A stretch of 64,000 nt of DNA from Flavobacterium psychrotrophum (GCF_003403075.1 NZ_CP031557.1:3038001-3102000); one strand, 5' to 3'; shown: positions 51,360 through 61,631, numbered from the stretch's first letter. A program made the numbers and translations. The notes: generated from the sequence alone by a model not told the origin.

Positions 51360-54300
51360 TTATTCTTCTAATCTGATGTCAAGACCAAGGCCTTTAAGCT
51401 CGTGCATCAATACATTGAATGATTCCGGCAAGCCTGGTTCCGGCATGGTTTCTCCCTTAACGATAGCTTCGTAAGTTTTAGCCCTGCCTATTACGTCATC
51501 TGATTTAACGGTTAGTATCTCACGTAGTGTGCTCGATGCGCCGTAAGCCTCAAGTGCCCACACCTCCATCTCACCAAAACGCTGTCCACCAAACTGTGCC
51601 TTACCACCAAGTGGCTGCTGCGTGATAAGTGAATACGGACCGATAGAACGGGCGTGCATCTTATCATCAACCATGTGGCCCAGTTTAAGCATATAGATAA
51701 CACCTACAGTAGCCGGCTGGTGAAAACGCTCTCCTGTACCACCATCATAAAGATAAGTGTGGCCAAAACGCGGAATACCTGCCTCATCTGTAAGTTCATT
51801 AATCTGGTCCAGAGATGCACCGTCAAAAATTGGCGTTGCATATTTACGTCCCAGCTTAAGTCCTGCCCATCCTAGTACTGTTTCATAGATTTGCCCAATG
51901 TTCATACGCGAAGGTACACCCAGCGGGTTAAGTACGATATCTACAGGAGTACCATCCTCAAGGAACGGCATATCTTCAGCACGTACAATCTTAGCTACAA
52001 TACCTTTGTTACCGTGGCGACCCGCCATTTTATCACCCACTTTAAGCTTACGTTTCTTAGCGATGTAAACTTTAGCAAGCTTAAGGATACCAGACGGAAG
52101 TTCGTCACCCACAGTAATTGTGAATTTCTCTCTTCTTAGTGCACCCTGAAGGTCGTTTAGTTTGATCTTATAATTGTGTATAAGGTCATTAACCATAGCA
52201 TTGGTCTCGTCATCCGTAGTCCACTGCCCTTTAGTAAGGTGAGCAAAATCCTCTACCGCATAAAGCATCTTTTGGGTATATTTTTTACCTTTTGGAAGTA
52301 CTTCTTCACCAAGGTCATTCATCACACCCTGCGATGTTTTTCCGTTAACGATATTAAACAACTTGTCAATAAGCTTGTCTTTAAGTTCAATGAACTTAAC
52401 TTCAAAATCCATCTCAAGTTTTGTCAAATCGTCTTTATCCTTAGTACGCTTACGTTTATCTTTAACGGCACGCGCAAAAAGTTTTTTATCAAGAACCACA
52501 CCATGAAGTGACGGAGAAGCTTTTAATGAAGCATCTTTAACATCACCTGCCTTATCGCCAAAGATGGCGCGAAGTAGTTTTTCTTCCGGTGTTGGATCAC
52601 TTTCTCCCTTAGGAGTAATCTTACCAATAAGGATGTCGCCAGGTTTAACCTCTGCACCAATCCTGATCATACCGTTCTCATCAAGGTCTTTAGTAGCCTC
52701 TTCAGATACGTTTGGTATATCATTAGTAAGTTCTTCGTTACCCAGTTTAGTATCCCTTACTTCAAGAGAATAATCGTCTACGTGAATAGAGGTGAAGATA
52801 TCATCACGCACCACTTTTTCAGATATTACAATCGCATCCTCAAAGTTGTAACCTTTCCATGGCATGAACGCCACCTGAAGGTTACGGCCCAAAGCAAGTT
52901 CACCATTTTGTGTAGCATAACCTTCACAAAGAACCTGGCCCGGCGCTACCCTGTCGCCTTTGCGAACAATAGGCTTAAGGTTAATGCTTGTGCTCTGGTT
53001 GGTTTTCCTGAACTTAATAAGCTGGTATGTTTTCTCGTCCGGATCAAAGCTTACGCTACGCTCGCGGTCGGTCCTGTCATATTTTATAGTAACCTGGTTA
53101 GCGTCTACATACTCTATAGTACCATGCCCTTCAGCATTTATAAGCACACGAGAGTCTGAAGCTACCTGGCGCTCAAGGCCTGTACCCACGATTGGCGATT
53201 CAGGACGTAACAATGGTACGGCCTGGCGCATCATGTTAGAGCCCATCAGCGCACGGTTCGCATCATCATGTTCAAGGAACGGAATAAGCGAAGCCGATAT
53301 TGAAGCAATCTGGTTTGGTGCAACGTCAGTATAGTGTACAGCAGTAGGCTCAAGAACCGGGAAGTCACCTTCCTCACGTGCAATAACCTTATCTGCGGTA
53401 ATAGTACCATCTGCATCCATTGCAATGTTTGCCTGAGCTATAAGCTTACCTTCTTCTTCCTCCGCACTTAGATAGATTGGTTCAGAAACAAGGTCTACTT
53501 TACCCTCTGTAACTTTACGGTAAGGCGTTTCAATAAAGCCCATCCCATTGACTTTAGCATATACACCAAGAGAAGAGATAAGACCAATGTTCGGACCTTC
53601 CGGAGTTTCGATAGGACAAAGGCGTCCGTAGTGCGTGTAGTGAACATCTCGCACCTCAAAACCTGCACGCTCACGGCTAAGACCACCTGGTCCAAGGGCA
53701 GACAGCCTGCGCTTGTGGGTAATCTCTGCAAGAGGATTTGTCTGGTCCATAAACTGCGAAAGCTGATTAGTACCAAAGAACGAGTTGATAACCGAAGACA
53801 GGGTTTTGGCATTGATAAGATCTATCGGGGTAAATACCTCGTTATCCCTTACGTTCATACGCTCACGGATAGTCCTGGCCATACGAGCAAGACCTACACC
53901 AAACTGAGCCGACAACTGCTCGCCAACTGTTCTTACCCTACGGTTAGAAAGGTGGTCAATATCATCAATCTCAGCTTTAGAGTTTATAAGCTCTATAAGG
54001 TATTTAACTATCGTAATGATATCCTCTTTGGTAAGCACCTGCTTATCCATAGGGATGTCAAGATTAAGTTTTTTGTTCATCCTGTAACGGCCCACATCAC
54101 CAAGGTTGTAACGCTGGTCAGAGAAGAACAATTTATCTATAATGCCACGTGCAGTCTCTTCATCAGGCGGTTCTGCGTTACGCAACTGACGGTAGATGTG
54201 CTCTACGGCTTCTTTTTCAGAGTTTGTAGGGTCTTTTTGCAGCGTGTTGTGGATAATAGCATAATCTGCCTGATTATTATCCTCTTTGTGCAACAGGATC

Positions 54301-55172
54301 GTTTTCACGTTAGCCTCAATGATCTCCTCAACGTTATCTTTATCGATAAGGGTATCACGGTCTAAGATGATCTCGTTACGCTCGATAGAAACTACCTCGC
54401 CTGTATCCTCATCCACAAAGTCTTCATGCCATGTATTTAGCACACGCGCTGCAAGCCTCCTGCCTATATATTTTTTCAGGCTGCTTTTAGATACTTTAAT
54501 TTCCTCAGCAAGGTCAAATATCTCAAGGATATCCTTGTCCCTTTCAAAGCCAATGGCACGGAACAGGGTTGTTACAGGAAGCTTTTTCTTCCTGTCGATA
54601 TAAGCATACATTACACTGTTAATGTCTGTAGCAAATTCGATCCATGAACCTTTAAAAGGAATTACCCTTGCAGAGTAAAGTTTTGTTCCGTTTGCGTGGA
54701 ACGACTGGCCAAAGAATACACCGGGCGACCTGTGAAGTTGCGATACAACTACACGCTCAGCCCCGTTGATAACAAAGGTACCACTAGGCGTCATGTAAGG
54801 AATGGTTCCTAAATAAACATCCTGTACAATTGTTTCAAAATCTTCATGTTCAGGATCTGTACAATACAGCTTTAAACGCGCTTTAAGCGGCACGCTGTAA
54901 GTAAGCCCCCTGTCTATACACTCTTCAATTGTATAACGTGGCGGATCAACAAAGTAATCAAGGAACTCCAATACAAACTGATTTCTGGTATCAGTAATCG
55001 GAAAGTTTTCCATGAAGGTATTATAAAGACCCTCGTTGCCTCTTTCATCCGATTTTGTTTCAAGCTGGAAAAAATCCCTGAACGACTTAACCTGGATATC
55101 TAAGAAATCCGGATAGTTAGGGATGTTTTTTGTTGAGGCAAAATTTAATCTTTCAGTCTGATTTGTTATCAT
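51360..55172 (-). CDS. rpoB: RNA polymerase subunit beta
   Basis: The 1270-residue protein starts at the ATG at 55172; the preceding in-frame TTG is not needed. Recognised are the rifampicin region ([39 protein letters not shown] spread over 477-515), the [12 protein letters not shown] segment ([16 protein letters not shown]) and the C-terminal [25 protein letters not shown] block. The rifampicin pocket residues visible (Gln, Asp, His, Arg, Ser) look wild type. Hairpins lie in the gaps on both sides. Confidence 0.99.
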   Translation of the reverse strand: MITNQTERLNFASTKNIPNYPDFLDIQVKSFRDFFQLETKSDERGNEGLYNTFMENFPITDTRNQFVLEFLDYFVDPPRYTIEECIDRGLTYSVPLKARLKLYCTDPEHEDFETIVQDVYLGTIPYMTPSGTFVINGAERVVVSQLHRSPGVFFGQSFHANGTKLYSARVIPFKGSWIEFATDINSVMYAYIDRKKKLPVTTLFRAIGFERDKDILEIFDLAEEIKVSKSSLKKYIGRRLAARVLNTWHEDFVDEDTGEVVSIERNEIILDRDTLIDKDNVEEIIEANVKTILLHKEDNNQADYAIIHNTLQKDPTNSEKEAVEHIYRQLRNAEPPDEETARGIIDKLFFSDQRYNLGDVGRYRMNKKLNLDIPMDKQVLTKEDIITIVKYLIELINSKAEIDDIDHLSNRRVRTVGEQLSAQFGVGLARMARTIRERMNVRDNEVFTPIDLINAKTLSSVINSFFGTNQLSQFMDQTNPLAEITHKRRLSALGPGGLSRERAGFEVRDVHYTHYGRLCPIETPEGPNIGLISSLGVYAKVNGMGFIETPYRKVTEGKVDLVSEPIYLSAEEEEGKLIAQANIAMDADGTITADKVIAREEGDFPVLEPTAVHYTDVAPNQIASISASLIPFLEHDDANRALMGSNMMRQAVPLLRPESPIVGTGLERQVASDSRVLINAEGHGTIEYVDANQVTIKYDRTDRERSVSFDPDEKTYQLIKFRKTNQSTSINLKPIVRKGDRVAPGQVLCEGYATQNGELALGRNLQVAFMPWKGYNFEDAIVISEKVVRDDIFTSIHVDDYSLEVRDTKLGNEELTNDIPNVSEEATKDLDENGMIRIGAEVKPGDILIGKITPKGESDPTPEEKLLRAIFGDKAGDVKDASLKASPSLHGVVLDKKLFARAVKDKRKRTKDKDDLTKLEMDFEVKFIELKDKLIDKLFNIVNGKTSQGVMNDLGEEVLPKGKKYTQKMLYAVEDFAHLTKGQWTTDDETNAMVNDLIHNYKIKLNDLQGALRREKFTITVGDELPSGILKLAKVYIAKKRKLKVGDKMAGRHGNKGIVAKIVRAEDMPFLEDGTPVDIVLNPLGVPSRMNIGQIYETVLGWAGLKLGRKYATPIFDGASLDQINELTDEAGIPRFGHTYLYDGGTGERFHQPATVGVIYMLKLGHMVDDKMHARSIGPYSLITQQPLGGKAQFGGQRFGEMEVWALEAYGASSTLREILTVKSDDVIGRAKTYEAIVKGETMPEPGLPESFNVLMHELKGLGLDIRLEE

Positions 55173-55238
55173 CAATGGACAAAATTTTGATTAAAATAAA
55201 AAATAATATAGCGTATAAAATGTTATTATACGAAAAAT

Positions 55239-55276
55239 GGTTTAGGCCTTTGAGAGTTTTTCTCAAGGCCTAAACC
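55239..55276 (-). other. RNA hairpin (attenuator-like) in the rplL-rpoB gap
   Basis: On the minus strand GGTTTAGGCCTTGAGA pairs with TCTCAAAGGCCTAAACC with one bulged base, followed by ATTTTTCG. A second small stem, CGTATAA / TTATACG, follows at 55212-55232. The position equals the rplL-rpoB attenuator of enterobacteria. It would lower rpoBC output relative to the ribosomal protein genes. Confidence 0.75.
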
Positions 55277-55299
55277 TAAGGTTTTAAACCGATGTAAGC

Positions 55300-55677
55300 T
55301 TATTTAAGCTCAACTACAGCACCAGCTTCTTCTAGAGATTTTTTAAGACCTTCAGCCTCATCTTTAGAGATGCCTTCTTTAACGTTAGCAGGAGCTCCGT
55401 CTACAAGATCTTTAGCTTCTTTAAGACCTAGGCCTGTAAGTTCTTTAACCGCTTTTACAACAGCAAGTTTAGAAGCACCAGCATCTTTAAGAACTACTGT
55501 AAATTCAGTTTGCTCTTCAGCAACCGGAGCATCACCACCAGCAGCAGGGCCAGCGAAAGCTACTGCAGCAGCAGCAGGCTCAATGCCATATTCATCTTTA
55601 AGTATTGTAGCAAGTTCGTTAACTTCTTTAACAGTAAGGTTAACTAGTTGTTCTGCGAATTGTTTCAAATCTGCCAT
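55300..55677 (-). CDS. rplL: Ribosomal protein bL12
   Basis: The 125-residue stalk protein has the N-terminal dimerisation part ([23 protein letters not shown]), the Ala/Gly-rich hinge ([14 protein letters not shown]) and the C-terminal factor-binding domain ([32 protein letters not shown] split over 60-92). It lies 62 bp after rplJ. Confidence 0.98.
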   Translation of the reverse strand: MADLKQFAEQLVNLTVKEVNELATILKDEYGIEPAAAAVAFAGPAAGGDAPVAEEQTEFTVVLKDAGASKLAVVKAVKELTGLGLKEAKDLVDGAPANVKEGISKDEAEGLKKSLEEAGAVVELK

Positions 55678-55739
55678 TTTTTCTATCGTTTTAAATAGTT
55701 TGTAATATATAATTTATTAAGTGCGTTTTCGCCAATGTA

Positions 55740-56255
55740 CTATCGCTCAGATAGTGTTTTAACAAGACCTGCAATTGTATTACCGCCCGATTTAAGAGCA
55801 GAGATAACATTTTTAGCAGGAGACTGAAGAAGACCAATGATCTCTCCAATAACTTCTTCTTTAGATTTAAGCGCTACAAGAGCATCCAGCTGGTTGTCTC
55901 CAATAAATACAGCCTCGTGGATGTAAGCACCCTTAAGTACCGGCTTATCAGATTTCTTGCGGAATTCTTTAATTACTTTAGCAGGAGCGTTACCGTCTTC
56001 TGCGATAAGTATTGCAGTATTTCCTTTAAGAACAGATGGTAGATCGCTGTAGTTGTTATCAGTACCCTCCATTGCTTTTTCAAGCAGGGTATTTTTAACA
56101 ACCTCAAGCTTTATACCTGCTTTAAAGCAAGCTCTTCTTAAGTTTGAAGTAGTTTCTGCATTCAGACCAGAGATATCAGCAACGTAAACAACGTTTGATC
56201 CGGCTAACTGAGCAGTTAATTCTTCAATAACTCTTGATTTTTCTTCTTTAGTCAT
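55740..56255 (-). CDS. rplJ: Ribosomal protein uL10
   Basis: The 171-residue protein begins MTKEEKSRVIEELTAQLAGS, with NVVYVADISGLNAETTSNLR and KNTLLEKAMEG, and ends in the helix that carries bL12 dimers. It forms the base of the ribosomal stalk and, in other bacteria, represses its own operon. Gap to rplA 23 bp. Confidence 0.97.
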   Translation of the reverse strand: MTKEEKSRVIEELTAQLAGSNVVYVADISGLNAETTSNLRRACFKAGIKLEVVKNTLLEKAMEGTDNNYSDLPSVLKGNTAILIAEDGNAPAKVIKEFRKKSDKPVLKGAYIHEAVFIGDNQLDALVALKSKEEVIGEIIGLLQSPAKNVISALKSGGNTIAGLVKTLSER

Positions 56256-56278
56256 AATAAAAATTATTTAACTACCAA

Positions 56279-56968
56279 TTATACCGCCTTAGGGTCTAAA
56301 GCAATAGCAGGGCTCATAGTACTAGAGATATGGATACCTTTAATGTATGTACCTTTAGCCGCAACTGGTTTCATTTTGATTAATGTTTGTATGATTTCGT
56401 GAGCGTTCTCAGCGATTTTATCAGCATCAAAAGAGATTCTGCCAATACCAGCGTGAACGATACCTGTTTTATCAACTTTAAAGTCAATTTTACCAGCCTT
56501 AACTTCCTGGATAGCTTTAGCTACATCCATAGTTACAGTACCGGTTTTAGGGTTTGGCATAAGGCCACGAGGACCTAATATTCTACCTAAAGGACCTAGT
56601 TTACCCATAACAGCAGGCATAGTGATGATAACATCAACATCCGTCCAGCCATCTTTGATTTTTTGAAGATAATCATCTAAACCTACGTGGTCTGCACCAG
56701 CAGCTTTAGCTTCAGCTTCTTTATCCGGAGTAACAAGGGCAAGAACCCTTACATCCTTACCAGTACCATGAGGAAGTGTTACAACACCCCTTACCATCTG
56801 GTTTGCTTTCCTTGGATCTACACCCAGGCGCACTGAGATATCTACTGATTCATCAAATTTTGCAGAAGCAACCGTTTTGATCAATGCAGATGCATCTTTC
56901 AAAGAGTACAGTTTGTTCTTTTCAATTTTTGAAGCAGCTTCTTTCTGTTTTTTTGTCAATTTTGCCAT
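56279..56968 (-). CDS. rplA: Ribosomal protein uL1
   Basis: The 229-residue protein shows [39 protein letters not shown] and the C-terminal [17 protein letters not shown]. It binds 23S rRNA at the L1 stalk. In other bacteria it represses the rplK-rplA mRNA; a hairpin upstream of rplK (57443-57470) could be the target. Gap to rplK 18 bp. Confidence 0.98.
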   Translation of the reverse strand: MAKLTKKQKEAASKIEKNKLYSLKDASALIKTVASAKFDESVDISVRLGVDPRKANQMVRGVVTLPHGTGKDVRVLALVTPDKEAEAKAAGADHVGLDDYLQKIKDGWTDVDVIITMPAVMGKLGPLGRILGPRGLMPNPKTGTVTMDVAKAIQEVKAGKIDFKVDKTGIVHAGIGRISFDADKIAENAHEIIQTLIKMKPVAAKGTYIKGIHISSTMSPAIALDPKAV

Positions 56969-56986
56969 TTCTTGTCTTGTTAACGA

Positions 56987-57424
56987 TTAAAAAGGAGCTG
57001 CTCCTGATACAGTTATTCCCATAGACCTTGCAGTTCCAGCGATCATGCTCATTGCTTTTTCAATTGTAAAAGCATTTAAGTCAACAATCTTGTCTTCAGC
57101 AATAGCCCTGATCTGATCCCAGGTAACGCTTGCTACTTTCTTACGGTTTGGTTCACCTGAACCCGACTTTAGTTTGGCAGCATCCAAAAGCTGTATTGCA
57201 GCTGGTGGAGTTTTTACAACAAATTCGAAAGATTTGTCTTTGTACACAGTAATTTGTACAGGTAAAACTTTGCCTGGTTTATCCTGGGTTCTGGCATTAA
57301 ATTGCTTACAGAATTCCATGATGTTAACACCAGCAGCTCCCAAAGCAGGTCCAACCGGTGGCGACGGGTTCGCAGCACCTCCCTTAACTTGTAGTTTAAC
57401 TACTTTACTAATTTCTTTAGCCAT
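56987..57424 (-). CDS. rplK: Ribosomal protein uL11
   Basis: I start at the ATG at 57424 ([16 protein letters not shown]), the normal uL11 start; an upstream in-frame ATG at 57445 would add seven residues and lie within a hairpin. The 145-residue protein has [26 protein letters not shown] block near 22-43 and the C-terminal RNA-binding [12 protein letters not shown]. It forms the GTPase-associated centre. Confidence 0.98.
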   Translation of the reverse strand: MAKEISKVVKLQVKGGAANPSPPVGPALGAAGVNIMEFCKQFNARTQDKPGKVLPVQITVYKDKSFEFVVKTPPAAIQLLDAAKLKSGSGEPNRKKVASVTWDQIRAIAEDKIVDLNAFTIEKAMSMIAGTARSMGITVSGAAPF

Positions 57425-57442
57425 TTCTTTTAAAAGATTTAG

Positions 57443-57470
57443 CACATCTTCAATTGGAAGCGAGGATGTG
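57443..57470 (-). other. Hairpin in the nusG-rplK gap
   Basis: On the minus strand CACATCCTC (57470-57462) pairs with GAAGATGTG (57451-57443) in eight of nine positions around a ten-base loop. It lies 19 bp upstream of the rplK start. It could serve as a uL1 feedback site, but no comparison supports that here. Confidence 0.4.
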
Positions 57471-57493
57471 ATTTATAATAAGTGTAACAAAAA

Positions 57494-58045
57494 TTATACT
57501 TTTTCAACTTGCATAAAGCTCAGTTCAAGCGGTGTTTTCCTTCCAAAGATTTTCACCATTACTTCTAGCTTACGCTTTTCTTCATTTACCTTTTCTACAG
57601 TACCATTAAAGCCGTTAAACGGCCCATCAATAACTTTTACAGTTTCTCCTGCAGCATAAGGTATAGAAGCATTATCTGTTTTAACAGAGAGTTCATCAAC
57701 TTTACCAAGCATCCTGTTTACCTCTGTAAGCCTTAAAGGCACAGCATCACCCCCTTTAGTTTCACCAAGGAAGCCAATAACACCAGTAATAGATTTGATA
57801 ATATGAGGAACTTCGCCAGTAAGGCTGGCCTCGATCATTACATAGCCAGGGAAATAAACCCTATCCTTACTTATCTTTTTACCATCACGCACCTGCACTA
57901 CTTTTTCAGTAGGAACAAGAACCTGCGACACATAATCAGATAATCCGGCTTTGCTTATTTCAGTATCTATGTAGTTTTTAACTTTATTTTCCTGACCGCT
58001 TACCGCCCTAACCACATACCATTTTTTGACATTGTTATCAGTCAT
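57494..58045 (-). CDS. nusG: Transcription termination/antitermination factor NusG
   Basis: The 183-residue protein has the NGN domain (KKWYVVRAVSGQENKVKNYI, VYFPGYVMIEASL, ITGVIGFLG) and a C-terminal KOW domain (GETVKVIDGPFNGFNGTVEKVNEEKRKLEV split over 129-160). It couples RNA polymerase to the ribosome or Rho. It is 10 bp behind secE. Confidence 0.98.
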   Translation of the reverse strand: MTDNNVKKWYVVRAVSGQENKVKNYIDTEISKAGLSDYVSQVLVPTEKVVQVRDGKKISKDRVYFPGYVMIEASLTGEVPHIIKSITGVIGFLGETKGGDAVPLRLTEVNRMLGKVDELSVKTDNASIPYAAGETVKVIDGPFNGFNGTVEKVNEEKRKLEVMVKIFGRKTPLELSFMQVEKV

Positions 58046-58055
58046 CGCAATAAAA

Positions 58056-58250
58056 TTAGTTTTTTAAGAAAGCATACAACTTAGCTACAGCAACCTCAAA
58101 GCCTCTGTCTATACCAAAAGTAATCAGGGCGAATATCATAGAGAATACTGCCACTATTATGGTAAGGCGTTGCACTTCTGCCCACTCAGGCCAGGTCACA
58201 TTTTCTTTAAGCTCAGTAAATGCCTCTGATATATAACTGGTTACTTTCAT
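58056..58250 (-). CDS. secE: SecE subunit of the SecYEG translocon
   Basis: The 64-residue protein has the amphipathic helix ELKENVTWPEWAEVQRLT and a single membrane helix (IIVAVFSMIFALITFGID). This is the short SecE form. It lies between tRNA-Trp and nusG. Confidence 0.96.
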   Translation of the reverse strand: MKVTSYISEAFTELKENVTWPEWAEVQRLTIIVAVFSMIFALITFGIDRGFEVAVAKLYAFLKN

Positions 58251-58275
58251 TTTATATCTTGTTTTTATGCTTAAG

Positions 58276-58346
58276 CACGGGTGGAGGGATTCGAACCCCC
58301 ATCAACGGTTTTGGAGACCGCTATTCTACCCTTGAACTACACCCGT
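58276..58346 (-). tRNA. tRNA-Trp (anticodon CCA)
   Basis: The minus-strand cloverleaf pairs ACGGGTG with CACCCGT in the acceptor stem. The anticodon arm has CTCCAAA in the loop (anticodon CCA), and the T arm carries GGTTCGAATCC. Discriminator is G and CCA is not encoded. It lies between tuf and secE. Confidence 0.96.
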
Positions 58347-58353
58347 TTGATTA

Positions 58354-58387
58354 AAAAACGGCCGCTGCCTTAACATTGGCCGTTTTT
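58354..58387 (-). terminator. Terminator after tuf
   Basis: AAAAACGGCC (58354-58363) and GGCCGTTTTT (58378-58387) form a 10-bp stem with a 14-base loop. On the minus strand it ends in a T-run. It separates tuf from tRNA-Trp and the secE operon, with read-through possible. Confidence 0.8.
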
Positions 58388-58409
58388 ATTTATTTTTAAG
58401 CTATTTTAA

Positions 58410-59597
58410 TTAGCTAAGTATTTCAGTAACCTGACCTGCACCTACTGTACGACCACCCTCACGGATAGCGAAACGAAGACCTACACTAAGAGCGATTGGG
58501 CTAAGTAGTTGCACTTCAATTGTAAGGTTATCACCTGGCATAACCATCTCAACACCTGCAGGTAGAGAAATTGTACCTGTTACGTCAGTTGTACGAACAT
58601 AGAACTGAGGACGGTAGTTGTTATGGAATGGTGTGTGACGACCACCTTCTTCTTTTTTAAGGATATAAACCTCAGCTTTAAAGTGAGCATGTGGCTTAAC
58701 AGATCCTGGCTTAATGATAACCATTCCACGACGGATATCTTCTTTAGCAATACCCCTTAGAAGGATACCAGCATTATCTCCAGCCTCACCCCTATCAAGG
58801 ATTTGACGGAACATTTCGATACCTGTTATAGTAGAAGTTAGTTTTTCAGCACCCATACCAATGATCTCAACCGGATCACCTGTATTAGCAATACCTGTTT
58901 CGATACGACCTGTTGCAACAGTACCACGACCAGTGATCGTAAATACGTCTTCAACCGGCATAAGGAATGGCTTCTCAATATCACGAGCAGGAAGCTCGAT
59001 CCAGTTATCAACAGCAGCCATTAGTTCAAGAACAGTATCAACCCATTTTGGCTCACCGTTAAGTGCACCTAGAGCAGAACCCTGAACAACAGGACCATTA
59101 TCTCCATCATACTGATAGAAAGAAAGTAGATCACGGATTTCCATTTCAACCAGCTCAAGAAGCTCAGCATCATCAACCATGTCAACTTTGTTCATGAAAA
59201 CTACCATCCTTGGCACACCTACCTGGCGACCTAGAAGGATGTGCTCACGAGTTTGTGGCATTGGACCATCTGTAGCAGCAACTACAAGGATAGCACCGTC
59301 CATCTGAGCAGCACCAGTAACCATGTTCTTAACGTAATCCGCGTGACCTGGACAGTCAACGTGAGCGTAGTGACGGTTAGCTGTAGCATACTCTACGTGA
59401 GAAGTATTAATAGTAATACCCCTTTCTTTCTCTTCAGGAGCATTATCAATTTGGTCAAATGACTTAGCCTCAGAATAACCTGCATCAGCCAAAACCTTAG
59501 TAATAGCAGCAGTTAAAGTTGTTTTACCGTGGTCAACGTGCCCAATAGTACCTATATTAAGGTGTGGCTTCGACCTATCAAAAGTTTCCTTTGCCAT
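58410..59597 (-). CDS. tuf: Elongation factor Tu
   Basis: EF-Tu delivers aminoacyl-tRNA to the ribosome. The 395-residue protein has the P-loop GHVDHGKT (19-26), the switch [33 protein letters not shown] and [11 protein letters not shown]-motifs, and the two beta-barrel domains. No Shine-Dalgarno sequence precedes the start; the leader is A/T-rich, as is usual in this phylum. Confidence 0.99.
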   Translation of the reverse strand: MAKETFDRSKPHLNIGTIGHVDHGKTTLTAAITKVLADAGYSEAKSFDQIDNAPEEKERGITINTSHVEYATANRHYAHVDCPGHADYVKNMVTGAAQMDGAILVVAATDGPMPQTREHILLGRQVGVPRMVVFMNKVDMVDDAELLELVEMEIRDLLSFYQYDGDNGPVVQGSALGALNGEPKWVDTVLELMAAVDNWIELPARDIEKPFLMPVEDVFTITGRGTVATGRIETGIANTGDPVEIIGMGAEKLTSTITGIEMFRQILDRGEAGDNAGILLRGIAKEDIRRGMVIIKPGSVKPHAHFKAEVYILKKEEGGRHTPFHNNYRPQFYVRTTDVTGTISLPAGVEMVMPGDNLTIEVQLLSPIALSVGLRFAIREGGRTVGAGQVTEILS

Positions 59598-59652
59598 GAT
59601 TTAATAATTTAATCTTAGTTTATAATTAGTGTTCAAATTCTTCTAAACCTAG

Positions 59653-59724
59653 AGCCAATGACGGGAATTGAACCCGTGACCTCTTCCTTACCAAGGAAGC
59701 ACTCTACCCCTGAGCTACACCGGC
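59653..59724 (-). tRNA. tRNA-Thr (anticodon GGT)
   Basis: The minus-strand acceptor GCCGGTG pairs with CATTGGC with G-U pairs. The anticodon stem CTTCC/GGAAG encloses TTGGTAA (anticodon GGT), and the T arm has GGTTCAATTCC. CCA is not encoded. It lies just upstream of tuf. Confidence 0.95.
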
Positions 59725-59804
59725 CTCTTTTGCCTGATTTTAGATTCTAAATCCTGAACTAAACACATTCAATCTTTAAAACCATCACCCAAGACAATGT
59801 TTTG

Positions 59805-59885
59805 TGGGGAGAGCAGGATTCGAACCTGCGAAGATTGCTCAACGGATTTACAGTCCGTCCTCGTTGGCCGCTTGAGTATCTCCCC
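59805..59885 (-). tRNA. tRNA-Tyr (anticodon GTA)
   Basis: Acceptor GGGGAGA pairs with TCTCCCC. The anticodon stem ACGGA/TCCGT encloses CTGTAAA (anticodon GTA). A long variable arm (81 nt in total) marks a class II tRNA. Confidence 0.95.
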
Positions 59886-59929
59886 TAACCTTAACTTTTT
59901 CAGTTGCTTACAAAAAGAACGTTTCTTTG

Positions 59930-60003
59930 AGCCGATAGAGGGACTCGAACCCACGACCTGCTGATTACAAATCAGCTGCTCTAGCCAGCTGAGCTACACC
60001 GGC
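59930..60003 (-). tRNA. tRNA-Thr (anticodon TGT)
   Basis: Acceptor GCCGGTG pairs with TATCGGC. The anticodon stem GCTGA/TCAGC encloses TTTGTAA (anticodon TGT), and the T arm has GGTTCGAGTCC. It is first in the tRNA-tuf transcript. Confidence 0.95.
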
Positions 60004-60011
60004 AACTTCAT

Positions 60012-60038
60012 AAAAAAGTCCGCTATTTCTAACGGACT
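60012..60038 (-). terminator. Terminator between hpf and the tRNA cluster
   Basis: On the minus strand AGTCCGTTA pairs with TAGCGGACT (one G-U pair) over a GAAA tetraloop. It is followed by TTTTTT. It ends the hpf transcript before tRNA-Thr. Confidence 0.88.
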
Positions 60039-60093
60039 GCAAATGTAGAAAATTTATTTTCTAATCAAAACATTTTCATAAAAAAATTTAAAA

Positions 60094-60396
60094 TTATGAT
60101 CTTGCCCTGACTTTATGTTTTCTTTTTACAAGCATACGCTCCATAGAATCAGCAGCTAACTCTACAGCCTCCTCAAAAGACTTACATTGCTTTTTTACAA
60201 CAAATTCATCACCCGGCACACTAATTTTAATTTCAGCTATCTTATTTTCCTTATCCGTCGTATTACCCACTTTAAAGAACACATCAGAGCAAACCACCCT
60301 GTCATAGTACTTTTCAAGCTTATCCAACCTACCCTGAACATAGCCTACCAATTTACTGTCAACTGTAAAGTTAACCGCGTGAACATTTACTTTCAT
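60094..60396 (-). CDS. hpf: Short ribosome hibernation-promoting factor (HPF/RaiA)
   Basis: I start at the ATG at 60396 (MKVNVHAVNF); the in-frame start at 60420 adds eight residues that do not belong to the family. The 100-residue product has the beta-alpha-beta-beta-beta-alpha pattern: VDSKLVGYVQGRLDKLEKYYD, NKIAEIKISVPG and SFEEAVELAADSMERMLVKRK. It binds the 30S decoding region in stationary phase. It lies 26 bp after the xerC-type gene. Confidence 0.93.
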   Translation of the reverse strand: MKVNVHAVNFTVDSKLVGYVQGRLDKLEKYYDRVVCSDVFFKVGNTTDKENKIAEIKISVPGDEFVVKKQCKSFEEAVELAADSMERMLVKRKHKVRARS

Positions 60397-60422
60397 AATA
60401 AAAACAATTAGGTTAAACAAAA

Positions 60423-61328
60423 TCAGGAACCACCCTTATCGCGAGGATGCGCACCTTTATACACCGCCTTAAGCTCAGCAAGACTGCTGTGTGTGTATAT
60501 TTGCGTAGACGACAAACTCGCATGCCCAAGCAATTCCTTTACCGAATTTAAATCGGCTCCGTTATTTAAAAGATGCGTAGCAAAAGTATGCCTAAGAACG
60601 TGCGGGCTCTTTTTCACCTTTCCGGAGACAACACTAAAGTAACAATTTATTAACCTATACACAAAAGATTCACTAACTTTTTTACCGGAAGCATTCAAAA
60701 TTAACACATCAGAATCCTGAAGCACAGACAACGCAGCTCTCTTTGCCAGATAGCCTTCCAACACATCTAAGGTACAACGCAACACCGGAACCAGACGCTC
60801 TTTGTTACGCTTACCCAAAACTTTAAGTACACGCGCATCCGCATCATAACTACCAAGCCTTAAATTAATCAACTCAGCCCTGCGTATGCCTGTCGTATAG
60901 AACAACTCGATAATTAAACGATTACGAAAACCCTCAAAATCATCCGGATAATCATTAAGATAAACCACATCATGCATTTCAGCTTCGCTAAAAGGCACCT
61001 GCACTTTTTTTTCTGTTTTTAATGATTTATGTTTTTGAAGCGGAGAAAAAGCTACCTGTTTTATTTTAAGCAAAAATCTATAAAACGATTTAAGGGAAGA
61101 AATTTTACGGTTTACAGTTTTATTAGAAAGCTTTTCTTCTTCAACAAGCTTTACAATCCAGGAACGCACTTGCCCATAACTAACCTCCCGAAGTGTTGCA
61201 CCAAAATCATCACGCTGTATAAACAACTCAAAACCAACAACATCATCAAGATAAGCACGCGCAGTAAGAGGAGAATAATTTTTTTCCTTTAAGAGATAGT
61301 CACGAAAAGCATCTTTATCATCAACCAT
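60423..61328 (-). CDS. xerC: Tyrosine recombinase of the XerC/XerD type
   Basis: I start at the ATG at 61328 ([19 protein letters not shown]); the in-frame start at 61355 runs into the rpsU terminator. The 301-residue product has the N-terminal SAM-like core-binding domain and the catalytic set Arg149 (TGIRRAEL), Lys173 ([11 protein letters not shown]), His243 and Arg246 ([12 protein letters not shown]), His269 ([10 protein letters not shown]) and Tyr278 (IYTHSS). This is the chromosome-dimer resolution family; whether XerC or XerD cannot be told. It is not flanked by attachment sites or phage genes, so it is a housekeeping enzyme. Confidence 0.92.
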   Translation of the reverse strand: MVDDKDAFRDYLLKEKNYSPLTARAYLDDVVGFELFIQRDDFGATLREVSYGQVRSWIVKLVEEEKLSNKTVNRKISSLKSFYRFLLKIKQVAFSPLQKHKSLKTEKKVQVPFSEAEMHDVVYLNDYPDDFEGFRNRLIIELFYTTGIRRAELINLRLGSYDADARVLKVLGKRNKERLVPVLRCTLDVLEGYLAKRAALSVLQDSDVLILNASGKKVSESFVYRLINCYFSVVSGKVKKSPHVLRHTFATHLLNNGADLNSVKELLGHASLSSTQIYTHSSLAELKAVYKGAHPRDKGGS

Positions 61329-61337
61329 ATAAAATAG

Positions 61338-61378
61338 AAAAACCGCTAGCAGCAAAGTTACACTTTAACTACTAACGG
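61338..61378 (-). terminator. Terminator after rpsU
   Basis: On the minus strand CCGTTAGTAG (61378-61369) pairs with CTGCTAGCGG (61352-61343) through two G-U pairs, with an inner stem AAAGT/ACTTT. A T-rich tail TTTTTCTATTTT follows. It makes rpsU a single-gene transcript and lies directly before the xerC-type start. Confidence 0.82.
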
Positions 61379-61407
61379 CTGCTATTTAAAGCCCCAAAAA
61401 ATTATTA

Positions 61408-61602
61408 CTAGTTCTCCGCTGCGTCTCTAAGACCTTGGATATAAGCTGCTTTTTGAACTTCTATTCTTCTGCTAACAGAAGGTTTGATGAATGCGGAACG
61501 AGACCTTAGTTGACGAACAACTCCGGTTTTATCGAATTTACGCTTGTAACGCTTAAGCGCCCTATCAATATTTTCTCCGTCTTTAATTGGTATAATCAAC
61601 AT
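61408..61602 (-). CDS. rpsU: Ribosomal protein bS21
   Basis: The 64-residue product reads MLIIPIKDGENIDRALKRYK and continues with KFDKTGVVRQLRSRSAFIKPS, the standard bS21 pattern. In Flavobacterium ribosomes bS21, with bS18 and bS6, covers the 3' end of 16S rRNA and so hides the anti-Shine-Dalgarno sequence. This gene has its own promoter, a strong Shine-Dalgarno sequence and its own terminator. Confidence 0.98.
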   Translation of the reverse strand: MLIIPIKDGENIDRALKRYKRKFDKTGVVRQLRSRSAFIKPSVSRRIEVQKAAYIQGLRDAAEN

Positions 61603-61609
61603 AGTATAA

Positions 61610-61619
61610 CACCTCCTCT
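61610..61619 (-). promoter_or_regulatory. Strong Shine-Dalgarno sequence of rpsU
   Basis: On the minus strand AGAGGAGGTG stands 7 bases before the rpsU ATG; AGGAGGTG is fully complementary to the 16S anti-Shine-Dalgarno core. I noticed no comparable sequence before the other genes I checked (for example tuf). It fits autoregulation: ribosomes lacking bS21 expose the anti-Shine-Dalgarno sequence and would preferentially translate rpsU. Confidence 0.9.
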
Positions 61620-61631
61620 CGTTTGTTGCTG

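Noticed and set aside
53631..54365. Plus-strand open frame of 244 codons opposite rpoB
   Set aside because: It lies wholly antisense to a conserved rpoB region, has no recognisable domain and its composition is that of a reverse-complement shadow. The same holds for 43135-43779 opposite mutL and 36503-37036 opposite dapB.
59769..59954. Minus-strand open frame of 61 codons
   Set aside because: It runs through tRNA-Tyr and into tRNA-Thr, so it is not a protein gene.
60423..61328. Tyrosine recombinase as a sign of an integrated mobile element
   Set aside because: It has the layout of housekeeping XerC/D, sits between hpf and rpsU as in related genomes, and no attachment repeats or phage genes are nearby despite the tRNA genes close by.
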